Positions 27,389-36,018 of a stretch of 64,000 bases of DNA are shown here, piece by piece; positions within the stretch are counted from its first letter, which is position 1; each line of letters starts with the position of its first letter. Source of the stretch: Pedobacter glucosidilyticus. GTDB taxonomy: Bacteria > Bacteroidota > Bacteroidia > Sphingobacteriales > Sphingobacteriaceae. The DNA is taken from contig NZ_DLHN01000027.1 of the NCBI RefSeq assembly GCF_002483235.1, forward strand, positions 165,176 to 229,175. The letters are read 5' to 3'. The position numbers and the translations under genes were made by a program. The notes under the pieces were generated by a model that did not search any database, was not told where the DNA came from, and worked only from the letters and a program-made list of their open reading frames with translations.

Positions 27389-28951
27389 ATGAAACACTTA
27401 AGAATTAAATTGTTTTACATTGCTTTACTCATTGTCCAGTTCAAAATTGCGAATGGGCAATCTGCAGCCGTTCAACAAAAAGATGGTTCTTTAAAACTGA
27501 TTAAAAACTCGGGAGTAAAACCAAGAAACATTGTTTTTATATTAACTGATGACCATCGTTTTGATGCTTTAGGGTTTCTAAAAGCGCAATCATTTATCAA
27601 AACTCCTCATCTAGATTTTTTAGCCTCAAATGGAGCTTATTTACCTAATGCATTTGTGACTACATCTTTATGTTCGCCATCCAGAGCATCAATTTTAACT
27701 GGTATTTACGCACATAAGCATAAAGTAGTAGACAATAACAATCCTGTATCTAAAGACTTAGTTTTTTACCCTCAGTATTTGCAAAAAATAGGTTATCAAA
27801 CTGCAATGATTGGTAAGTGGCACATGGGTGGAGAATTTGATGGTCCGCAAAGAGGTTTTGACTATTGGGTTTCTTTTAAAGGACAAGGTTCTTATTTACC
27901 AGAAAAAAATGGATTAAATGTAAATGGTAATCGTGTTAAACAAAAAGGATATATCACTACAGAATTAACCGATTATGCTTTAGAATTCTTAGATAAAAGA
28001 GATGCTAAAAAGCCTTTTATGCTTTATTTATCGCATAAAGGTGTGCATGCAGATTTTATCCCAGAGGATAAATACAAAGGAATGTCAGGCGATTTAGCCT
28101 TTAATCCTCCGCTTAACATGAATGTTGGCACACACCAAGGTGCACCCATGTGGTTACAAAATCAGCGTAATTCTTGGCATGGTGTAGAATATCCATATCA
28201 CAGCAACTTAAATATTGGAGAGTATTATAAAAGATATGCAGAAACGCTTTATAGTGTAGATGAGTCTGTTGGTAGGGTAATCGAATATTTAAAGAAGCAG
28301 AATTTACTTGAGTCTACCCTAATTATTTATATGGGAGATAATGGATTCCAATTTGGCGAGCATGGACTTATTGATAAGCGTGTTGCTTACGAGGCTTCTA
28401 TGCGAGTGCCTATGTTAGCTTATTGTCCAGAAATGATTAAACCAGGAACTGTGGTAAAACAAGTAGTTGCAAATATTGATGTAGCATCTACTTTCCTAGA
28501 AGCAGCTGGTTTAAAATCCCCTAGCTATATGGATGGAAAAAGCTTTTTACCTTTCTTAAAAGGAGAAGATCAACCATGGAGAACAGGCTTATTGTATGAA
28601 TATTACTGGGAGCGCAATTATCCTCAAACACCTACCATTCATGCCTTAAGAGGCGAGCGTTACAAATACATTCACTACACCGGAATTTGGGATACTGATG
28701 AGTTATACGATTTGATTGATGACCCATTAGAGACTAAAAACCTCATTAGAAATCCTAAATACAAATCAATTGTGAAAGAGATGAATACCGAGCTGTTTAA
28801 GCAATTAACCGAAACGGGAGGCATGTATATTCCACTAAATCCTGATAGCGGAGGTCAAAGTATTTTAAGGTACGAGTATGGCTCACCAGCAGCAAAATTT
28901 CCATCCTATCTGATGAGAGAAAAAACAGAAGCTCCGGGAGCGCAACATTAA
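27389..28951 (+). CDS. S1-family sulfatase (formylglycine type)
   Basis: 520 residues. Signal peptide ends near residue 24 (KIANGQSAA). The metal-binding start NIVFILTDDHRFDALGF is followed by the sulfatase signature SLCSPSRASILTG, in which C95 is the residue converted to formylglycine; the Cys-type site needs an anaerobic maturase or FGE, not found in this window. Further marks are GKWHMGG, LYLSHKGVHADF and the metal site YMGDNGFQFGEHG. The length is typical. It would remove sulfate esters from the PUL glycan before the glycosidases can act, which points to a sulfated polysaccharide or glycosaminoglycan-like substrate. It is the first gene behind the conserved site at 27174. Confidence 0.95.
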   Translation: MKHLRIKLFYIALLIVQFKIANGQSAAVQQKDGSLKLIKNSGVKPRNIVFILTDDHRFDALGFLKAQSFIKTPHLDFLASNGAYLPNAFVTTSLCSPSRASILTGIYAHKHKVVDNNNPVSKDLVFYPQYLQKIGYQTAMIGKWHMGGEFDGPQRGFDYWVSFKGQGSYLPEKNGLNVNGNRVKQKGYITTELTDYALEFLDKRDAKKPFMLYLSHKGVHADFIPEDKYKGMSGDLAFNPPLNMNVGTHQGAPMWLQNQRNSWHGVEYPYHSNLNIGEYYKRYAETLYSVDESVGRVIEYLKKQNLLESTLIIYMGDNGFQFGEHGLIDKRVAYEASMRVPMLAYCPEMIKPGTVVKQVVANIDVASTFLEAAGLKSPSYMDGKSFLPFLKGEDQPWRTGLLYEYYWERNYPQTPTIHALRGERYKYIHYTGIWDTDELYDLIDDPLETKNLIRNPKYKSIVKEMNTELFKQLTETGGMYIPLNPDSGGQSILRYEYGSPAAKFPSYLMREKTEAPGAQH

Positions 28952-29132
28952 AATTAAATCTAAAATAAAAGTAGTTCTGAATTTAAAAGAATGACTTTTT
29001 AAGACATGATCAGTGATTTTGTGTGATGCAAATTTTGATTAGTATATAACCTAAAAATTAAACCTTATTGATGTTTTAAAAGAGGCTGAAACAGTGTCTC
29101 CCTAAATTTTTAAATATAATTTTCCCAATACC

Positions 29133-32015
29133 ATGTTTAAAGACAACTTTTTTAAATTCAAAAAAACAGCTATTTCTAGTTGTTTAATGTTTGCTTTTTC
29201 ATTTGCAGTAGCACAAGACAAATTAAATTATGGCTTGTCTCAGCCGCAAGATCCTGCAACACTTCCTAAATCCAAAGTACCTGTTGTTTTTCCTCAAAAA
29301 AAAGAGAAAATAAATGCAGTTACTGTTTTAAAGCCCTTAAACAATAACGAATTTGAGATTTCAGGCGGTTGGGAAATGATACAGGCATCAGAAATTAATG
29401 GCTCTGGCGAGTATGTTTCTAATCCAAGCTTAAGTACGCAAAAGTGGTATAATGCAACTGTTCCGGGTACTGTTTTAACCACTTTAGTAAACCAAGGTGT
29501 GTATCCAGACCCTTACTTTGGTTTAAACAATTTGGCCATTCCAGAAGATTTATCAAGACAAAACTGGTGGTATAGGACTACTTTTAAAACTCCAGACCTA
29601 AGCAATAAAAAGAATTTATGGCTGGTATTTAATGGGATAAATTACCAAGCCGATATTTGGTTAAATGGCAAATTATTGGGAAAAATTAATGGCGCTTTTA
29701 AAAGAGGCAGTTATGATATTACGAGATATTTAAACCCTAAAGGAGAAAATGCAATAGCGGTAAGAATTATTCCTCCGCAAAATCCTGGTATTCCTCATGA
29801 AGAATCTCCTACAGCTGGGCGTGGTCCAAACGGCGGTCTTTTAACATTAGATGGGCCTACTTTTATTGCATCAGAAGGTTGGGATTGGATGCCAGGTATC
29901 AGAGATAGAAATATTGGAATTTGGCAAGATGTAAGACTTAAATTGGTTAATGAGGTAAGCATTCTAAATCCTCATGTAGTAACAGATTTACCACTTCCTG
30001 ATACTACAAAAGCTAATGTTTTTATCAGTACGGAGCTTGTAAACCAATCAAAAACGAATCAAAAAGTTGTTATAACGGGTAAAATTGGAGAAATAAAATT
30101 TTCACAAGAGGTTGAATTAAAAGCTGATGAAACTAAAAAGGTTTCTTTTTCACCAGATCAATTTCCACAATTAAAAATGAAGAACCCACGTTTGTGGTGG
30201 CCAAATGGTTATGGCAAACCAGAGTTATATCAATTAAACTTAACAGTTGCCATTAACGGAAAGATTTCTGATGAAAAATCAGTTCGGTTTGGAGTAAGAG
30301 AATATACTTATGATTTAACTGTTGATGTACCATCAGAACCAGCAAAAAGAGTTGAATTTAATCCTATTACTGCTTTTAAATCGGGTCAACCAATTTTTGA
30401 TAATGCTAATAGAAGAGAATTAGCTAGACAAGTTTCTATCCCGTCTTTATTACCCAATGTAGATCCCAAGCTTTTACAACCAAGTAATGAAACCAGTACT
30501 GCTCCTTTCCTTGTATTGAGGGTAAACGGACAAAAAATTTATTGTAAAGGTGGAAACTGGGGTATGGATGATGCCATGAAAAGAGTGTCTAGAGCACAAC
30601 TAGAACCTGCTTTTAAGCTGCATAAGGATGCTAATTTTAATATGATTAGAAACTGGACTGGCGAAAGTACAGAAGAAGTATTCTTTGATTTATGTGATGA
30701 ATATGGAATGTTAGTTTGGAACGACTTCTGGATTTCTACCTTAGGCTATAATTTAGATGTATCTGATGAAAATTTGTTTATGGATAATGCCACTGATGTA
30801 GTGAAGCGTTACAGAAACCATGCTTCAATTGCAGTTTGGTGTCCAAGAAACGAAGGTTATGCACCTAAAGAATTAGATTTAAAATTGGCTACTTTAATAG
30901 CTCAAGAAGACGGAACTCGTTTATACCAAGGAAACTCAAGATCATTGAATTTAAGAAATAGTGGGCCATGGGATTTTCAAAAACATCCTATGATTTACTT
31001 TAACAAACTAGCCGATGGATTTAGTACTGAATTAGGTACTCCATCTATCCCTACAGCAGCCTCTATGCGTAAAATGATGGCCAAAGAAGATGTTTGGCCT
31101 ATTAGTGATGTTTGGTACTATCACGATTTACATTTTGGACAAAAACCATATCTTAGAACCATTGACTCACTTTATGGACCTTCTGCAAGTTTAGAAGATT
31201 TTACTAAAAAAGCACAAATGGTAAATTACGACAGCCATAGAAACATGTTTGAAGGTTGGAATAGTAAATTATGGAATAACACGAGTGGTTTACTATTATG
31301 GATGACTCATCCAGCATGGCCAAGTATGATTTGGCAAGTTTATTCATGGGATTTTGAAACTTTTGGGTCTTACTTTGCCTCTCAAAAAGCTTGCGAACCT
31401 ATACATGTTCAAATGAATTTGAATGATAATCAGGTTGTTGTTGTAAATACATCTTTAAAATCTATACAAAATGCAGTAGTAACTTTAGAAGTGTATGATT
31501 TGAAAGGCAAATCAATCTTTACACAAAAAGCAGATTTAAATATCCTAAGTAATCAATTAAATAAAGCATTTAAAGCTACATTACCAGCTGATTTACCAAA
31601 CAATTATTTGGTTAGATTAATTTTAAAAGATAAAAACGGAAATATTATATCTGATAATGATTACTGGAAGAATAATAAAAAAACAGGTAATTTCTTAGCT
31701 TTTAACGATTTAGAGAGTACCAAATTAGCTATTAAAGTAACGGAGACAAAGAAGTTAGAATCTTTAGCAACCTATTTTACAATCACAAATAAATCATCAG
31801 TTCCTGCAATTGCGGTGAAGCTTAACCTTAAAGATGATCAAACTAAAGAGATTATTTTACCTGCTTATTTTTCTGATGGATATTTTAATTTATTACCAGG
31901 AGAAAGTCGTAAAATTAAGGTTGAATACCCAAATCAAAATAAAGAGGTAGAAATTGCTGTGGATGGTTATAACATCCAAAATACAAATAATACTAAAATT
32001 GCTTTAAACAATTAA
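29133..32015 (+). CDS. Glycoside hydrolase family 2 enzyme (exo-glucosaminidase/mannosidase-like)
   Basis: 960 residues with an N-terminal signal (CLMFAFSFAVA). The sugar-binding domain (WYNATVPGTVLTTLVNQGVY, WWYRTTFKTP, DIWLNGKLLG) is of the type found in beta-mannosidases and exo-beta-D-glucosaminidases. The barrel starts about residue 455 (YCKGGNWGMDD, NFNMIRNWTGES). Probable acid/base is E574 in CPRNEGYAPK and probable nucleophile E633 in FSTELGTPSIP. Immunoglobulin-like domains fill the C-terminus. GH2 exo-glucosaminidases release GlcN from chitosan-type ends, mannosidases release mannose; which applies here is open. The following gene begins one base after the stop, so the two are coupled. 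Confidence 0.88.
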   Translation: MFKDNFFKFKKTAISSCLMFAFSFAVAQDKLNYGLSQPQDPATLPKSKVPVVFPQKKEKINAVTVLKPLNNNEFEISGGWEMIQASEINGSGEYVSNPSLSTQKWYNATVPGTVLTTLVNQGVYPDPYFGLNNLAIPEDLSRQNWWYRTTFKTPDLSNKKNLWLVFNGINYQADIWLNGKLLGKINGAFKRGSYDITRYLNPKGENAIAVRIIPPQNPGIPHEESPTAGRGPNGGLLTLDGPTFIASEGWDWMPGIRDRNIGIWQDVRLKLVNEVSILNPHVVTDLPLPDTTKANVFISTELVNQSKTNQKVVITGKIGEIKFSQEVELKADETKKVSFSPDQFPQLKMKNPRLWWPNGYGKPELYQLNLTVAINGKISDEKSVRFGVREYTYDLTVDVPSEPAKRVEFNPITAFKSGQPIFDNANRRELARQVSIPSLLPNVDPKLLQPSNETSTAPFLVLRVNGQKIYCKGGNWGMDDAMKRVSRAQLEPAFKLHKDANFNMIRNWTGESTEEVFFDLCDEYGMLVWNDFWISTLGYNLDVSDENLFMDNATDVVKRYRNHASIAVWCPRNEGYAPKELDLKLATLIAQEDGTRLYQGNSRSLNLRNSGPWDFQKHPMIYFNKLADGFSTELGTPSIPTAASMRKMMAKEDVWPISDVWYYHDLHFGQKPYLRTIDSLYGPSASLEDFTKKAQMVNYDSHRNMFEGWNSKLWNNTSGLLLWMTHPAWPSMIWQVYSWDFETFGSYFASQKACEPIHVQMNLNDNQVVVVNTSLKSIQNAVVTLEVYDLKGKSIFTQKADLNILSNQLNKAFKATLPADLPNNYLVRLILKDKNGNIISDNDYWKNNKKTGNFLAFNDLESTKLAIKVTETKKLESLATYFTITNKSSVPAIAVKLNLKDDQTKEIILPAYFSDGYFNLLPGESRKIKVEYPNQNKEVEIAVDGYNIQNTNNTKIALNN

Positions 32016-32016
32016 T

Positions 32017-33240
32017 ATGATGGAATTTACGAAGAAAATATTAGCACTATACTGCTGCTTTTTAAGCTTCAATGCTTTAGCTCAAAACAAAGCGAAGCTT
32101 AATGATGCAGATATTTTAAGTATTATTGAAAAAAATAAACCCTTAAAAGGTGCATTAATCCCAGAAGATATTAAACATAGGATAGGCGCAACCCACGTTG
32201 GAGGTAAATACTTTCATACTACAGAACCCTTTTTGGTAGAGGGTGCAAAAAAATTAGATAGTTTAGGTTTTGGCGTTTGTAAGCTATGGTTTTATAAAGA
32301 CCCTAAAGGATATCAATACAACTCTAATTGGAATTTACCTGCTGAGTTTAGTTTAACTCAATTAGCAGAACATCCATATTACCAACAAGCATTTAATTTA
32401 CCATTCTCTACTTTCATTTTAAGTACAAAAGGATCTGTTAAAAACATGATTAATGTTAAAGAAGAGGAGCTAAAAATTGAAGAACAAGAGTATTATGAGC
32501 TAGCTAAATATTTCTTAAAAAAGTATAAAGATAGATCAGTAAGTTTTGTATTTCAGAATTGGGAAGGTGATTGGATTCTTAGAGGTGGTGTTTCAGCGAA
32601 AATAAAATGGGATAAAGATAATTTACCAGCAAATCTTGATCAAAGAGTAAAGAGTATGCAAAATATCTTTAAAGCAAGACAAGACGGAGTAAACAAAGCT
32701 CGCTCTGAGATAAAAAATACAAAATGTAAAGTTTATCACGCTATAGAAGTTAACAAGGTAATGGAGGCTATGAATGGAGTTCCGAGTTTGGCTACACATG
32801 TATTGCCTTTTGTTGAAACAGATATGGTCGCTTGGTCTGCTTATGATGCAACAGCGCCTGACCCTACTGGTATGAGGTTATACAAAGGAGTATCATTTCT
32901 AAAAGAGCAAATGAAACCTACTGCTTACATGAAGCAGCCAACTGTATTTTTAGGAGAAATTGGTATCCCAGAAATGTTAACTAAAAGAAAACCTCAAGAA
33001 GTTAAAGATTCTTGGGATAATTACTTAGCAGTATGCTTAGCGCTAAATGTTAAGTATCTGGTGCAATGGGAGCTTTATTGTAATGAGAATGCAACAGATA
33101 AAAAAATTATGCAACCTCAGTTTACCAGAAATGAAGCAGATTTAAAAGGCCTTTGGCTAATTAAACCAGACGGAACCATAGGGCTGGCGATGACTTATTT
33201 TGATCAGATTTTAAAAAATGCTGGCAAGAAACTAAAGTAA
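32017..33240 (+). CDS. Secreted putative (beta/alpha)-barrel glycosidase-like protein, paralog of 22090-23460
   Basis: 407 residues, signal peptide ending NALAQNK (about residue 22), no lipobox, unlike its paralog. Shared motifs in the same order are QNWEGDWIL (E183), VYHAIEVNKVMEAMNG, LGEIG (E314) and VQWELYCNE. The barrel-like spacing and two conserved Glu residues after predicted strands suggest a retaining clan GH-A-type enzyme, but I know no named family that matches. It directly follows the GH2 gene. Two copies in one PUL imply either two linkages or two cellular locations (lipoprotein versus soluble). A non-enzymatic glycan-binding role cannot be excluded. Confidence 0.65.
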   Translation: MMEFTKKILALYCCFLSFNALAQNKAKLNDADILSIIEKNKPLKGALIPEDIKHRIGATHVGGKYFHTTEPFLVEGAKKLDSLGFGVCKLWFYKDPKGYQYNSNWNLPAEFSLTQLAEHPYYQQAFNLPFSTFILSTKGSVKNMINVKEEELKIEEQEYYELAKYFLKKYKDRSVSFVFQNWEGDWILRGGVSAKIKWDKDNLPANLDQRVKSMQNIFKARQDGVNKARSEIKNTKCKVYHAIEVNKVMEAMNGVPSLATHVLPFVETDMVAWSAYDATAPDPTGMRLYKGVSFLKEQMKPTAYMKQPTVFLGEIGIPEMLTKRKPQEVKDSWDNYLAVCLALNVKYLVQWELYCNENATDKKIMQPQFTRNEADLKGLWLIKPDGTIGLAMTYFDQILKNAGKKLK

Positions 33241-33311
33241 GAACGTAATTCTGGATTAGGCTTTATGCTCTAAAAAACTAATTATAAATCGTCTTTTTGA
33301 TTTTTAAACAA

Positions 33312-34211
33312 ATGGAAAGTACATCCCATATCGTGATGAGTGCAGATGTTGGTGGTTCTCATATAACCACAGCGCTTGTAAACATTAGCCAACAAAACCT
33401 TCTTCAGGAAACCTTAATCAGAGAAAGAGTAAATCCGCAGGGTACACCAGAGGAGATTATTGACAATTGGAGCAGCTGTATTATCAGAACCCTCAAGGGC
33501 TACGAACATCAAGTTCAACACTTTGGTATTGCTATGCCTGGTCCGTTTGATTACGAAAAAGGTATTTCAAAAATTAACAATGTCTCTAAGTTTAATTCGC
33601 TTTATGGTTTGAATGTGAAGGAAATGCTTGCCCATAAATTAGGCGTAGCAGCCTCACAAATAAAAATGATGAACGATGCTGGTTGCTTTTTACAGGGCGA
33701 AGTTTATGCAGGTTCGGCAAAAGGATTTAACCATGTTATTGGATTAACATTAGGTACAGGCTTAGGAACAGCCCGTTACCATGATGGTGTTGGCGATGAT
33801 GCTAATTTATGGTGCATGCCTTTCAAAAATTCTATTGCCGAAGATTATATATCTACCCGATGGTTTGTGAATAGGTATCAAGAATTAAGTGGTTTAGCCA
33901 TAAAAGACGTTAAAGCATTGGCTGAAATTTATGAGACGGATGAATTTGCAAAATCAATATTTGAAGAATTCGGACTAAATCTGGCTTTGTTTATTGAGGA
34001 GTTTATCAAAAAAGACAATCCAGAAGTGGTTATCCTTGGAGGCAATATTGCAAACGCTTTTCATTTATTTAAAGGTGAAATGATGAATCACATTAACAAA
34101 TCAAATATGAACACAAGTATTCATCTTTCAAAACTAAATGAGGTAGCCGCTTTATTGGGTGCTGCAAATTTATGGGCCAATAAAATTAATCCAGTATTGG
34201 AAGTAAAATAG
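33312..34211 (+). CDS. ROK-family sugar kinase
   Basis: 299 residues from ATG 33312 (MESTSHIVMSADVGGSHITT); the same start is preserved in the decayed copy at 9415, which supports it over TTG 33297. The ATP-binding DVGGSH motif (residues about 11-16) and GLTLGTGLGTA are present, with the catalytic MNDAGCFLQGE (Asp about 121). The usual ROK zinc motif with three cysteines is not evident. C-terminal PEVVILGGNIANAF completes the fold. ROK kinases phosphorylate glucose, GlcNAc, mannose, fructose or allose. Between glycosidases and a sugar transporter it would trap the imported monosaccharide. No HTH is present, so it is an enzyme rather than a repressor. Confidence 0.9.
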   Translation: MESTSHIVMSADVGGSHITTALVNISQQNLLQETLIRERVNPQGTPEEIIDNWSSCIIRTLKGYEHQVQHFGIAMPGPFDYEKGISKINNVSKFNSLYGLNVKEMLAHKLGVAASQIKMMNDAGCFLQGEVYAGSAKGFNHVIGLTLGTGLGTARYHDGVGDDANLWCMPFKNSIAEDYISTRWFVNRYQELSGLAIKDVKALAEIYETDEFAKSIFEEFGLNLALFIEEFIKKDNPEVVILGGNIANAFHLFKGEMMNHINKSNMNTSIHLSKLNEVAALLGAANLWANKINPVLEVK

Positions 34212-34268
34212 CGTAATTTAGAATAAAACGACTTATAAAAACTTAATTATAAACTACAAATAACAAGC

Positions 34269-35870
34269 ATGAGCGAACAAAAGAATTATAATTCGGCCCT
34301 ATATACCCTTATAACAGTATTTTTTTTCTGGGGTTTTGTAGCCGCATCAAATGGTATATTTATTCCATTTTGTAAGACCCATTTTAATTTAACCCAATTT
34401 GAATCTCAATTAATTGACTTTACTTTTTATGGAGGTTACTTTATAGGGTCACTAATCTTGTACTATGCTTCTCAAATTTTGAAGGTAGATTTATTAAATA
34501 AAATTGGTTTCAAAAATGGAATCATTTATGGCTTAGTCATTTCAGCTATTGGCGCATTATTAATGATTCCTGCAGTAAATTCAGGTTCTTTTGCCTTTAT
34601 ACTAACTACTTTTTTCATCATTGCTATTGGTTTTTCATTACAACAAACCGCAGCAAACCCTTTTGCTGTGGCCTTAGGAACCCCCGAAACCGGAGCTGAT
34701 AGATTAAACTTAGCAGGAGGAGTTAATAATTTTGGTTCTATCTTAGGGCCAATCATCGTAAGTTTAGTACTTTTTGGTAGTGCTGCAAATGCGAGTCCTA
34801 AAGCAGTAGAAATTGGCGCCATCAATAATTTATACTACATCTTAGCAGGCTTATTCATCGCGGTAGCAATTTTCTTCTCTATATCAAAACTTCCTAAGGT
34901 TACAAGCGATGAACAAATTGAAGCCAGCAAAAAGACCAATCTTCCTTTATTGATTATGTTTGTTGCTTTCTTATTGATATTATTCTCAGATTCACTAGAA
35001 GCTTTAACCAGTATATCTACACCCATATTTGTTTATACAGCATTGGTTATCATAGTTGTTACTTTGGTTATAGCTTCATCAGCAGCTAAAAAAAGTCCAG
35101 AAGGATGGGGCGCCATGAAGTATCCACAGTTGGTTTTAGGGATGCTAGCTATCTTTACTTATGTTGGGGTAGAAGTAAGTATTCAAAGTAATATGGGTGC
35201 TCTATTAGTACTGCCTGAGTTTGGAGGTTACAACGATGCCTCAATTTCTCCTTTTATTTCATTGTACTGGGGTAGTTTAATGATTGGCCGTTGGACAGGT
35301 GCCGTAAGTGCTTTCAAACTCAGTTTAACTGCTAAACGTATATTAACTATTGTAGTACCTTTTGTTGCTTTTGGTGCAATCTTATTTTTCAATCATATTT
35401 CGGGTACAGATATTAGCCAGATGTATATGTATGCTGTATTTGTTGTCGTATTGGTTGCTGCTTTCTTTTACGGACAAGAAAAGCCAGCGAAAACGTTAGC
35501 CATATTCTCGGCTTTAGGCGTGATTGCAATGGTAATTGGTTTACTAAGCGAAGGTAAAATAGCCATTTACGCTTTTATAAGCGGAGGCTTGTGTTGCTCT
35601 ATTATGTGGCCATGCATTTTTTCTTTAGCGATAACAGGTTTAGGTAAATATACCAGTCAAGGTTCTTCTTTTTTAATCATGATGATTTTAGGAGGAGCAA
35701 TTATCCCTCCGGTACAAGGTATTTTAGCGGATGGTAGCGGAATACATTTCTCTTACATTGTTCCGGTATTGTGTTTTGTATACTTACTTTTCTTTGCATG
35801 GAAAGTATCAAACGAATTAAAAAAGCAAGGTTTTGATGTCAATAAAATAGAAGCCGAAGGTGGACATTAA
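34269..35870 (+). CDS. FHS-type sugar MFS transporter (FucP/GlcP-like)
   Basis: 533 residues with about 12-14 hydrophobic segments, for example SLILYYASQIL and SFAFILTTFFIIAIGFSL. The stretch QQTAANPFAVALGTPETGAD followed by RLNLAGGVNNFGSILGP is the hallmark of the fucose-glucose/galactose-hexosamine permease family, and the C-terminal half holds GGLCCSIMWPCIFSLAITGLG. These proton symporters import monosaccharides through the inner membrane. It is a little longer than E. coli FucP (438), with extra hydrophobic segments in the middle around residues 235-275. Position 57 bp after the ROK kinase suggests uptake and phosphorylation of the same sugar. It closes the plus-strand PUL operon. Confidence 0.93.
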   Translation: MSEQKNYNSALYTLITVFFFWGFVAASNGIFIPFCKTHFNLTQFESQLIDFTFYGGYFIGSLILYYASQILKVDLLNKIGFKNGIIYGLVISAIGALLMIPAVNSGSFAFILTTFFIIAIGFSLQQTAANPFAVALGTPETGADRLNLAGGVNNFGSILGPIIVSLVLFGSAANASPKAVEIGAINNLYYILAGLFIAVAIFFSISKLPKVTSDEQIEASKKTNLPLLIMFVAFLLILFSDSLEALTSISTPIFVYTALVIIVVTLVIASSAAKKSPEGWGAMKYPQLVLGMLAIFTYVGVEVSIQSNMGALLVLPEFGGYNDASISPFISLYWGSLMIGRWTGAVSAFKLSLTAKRILTIVVPFVAFGAILFFNHISGTDISQMYMYAVFVVVLVAAFFYGQEKPAKTLAIFSALGVIAMVIGLLSEGKIAIYAFISGGLCCSIMWPCIFSLAITGLGKYTSQGSSFLIMMILGGAIIPPVQGILADGSGIHFSYIVPVLCFVYLLFFAWKVSNELKKQGFDVNKIEAEGGH

Positions 35871-35950
35871 ATGTTAAATCATCCTTTATTTAAAAAATGA
35901 GATTGAGATTTAGCCACAGCTATTCATCATGATTACTCAAAATATCATCT

Positions 35951-35994
35951 AAGCGGAGTCAAAGTATAATAATACCTCGACTTCGCTTTTTTTC
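35951..35994 (+). terminator. Hairpin terminator of the PUL operon
   Basis: AAGCGGAGTC (35951-35960) pairs with GACTTCGCTT (35979-35988), one G-U pair included, followed by seven T residues in a row. It separates the transporter gene from the convergent beta-helix gene. The arm is related to the inner arm of the long hairpin element at 16017. Confidence 0.75.
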
Positions 35995-36018
35995 ATGATA
36001 AAAAGAATATCAAAAAAA

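Noticed and set aside
34526..34825. 99-codon frame antisense to the sugar transporter
   Set aside because: Shadow of a real membrane-protein gene; no start context and no known family.
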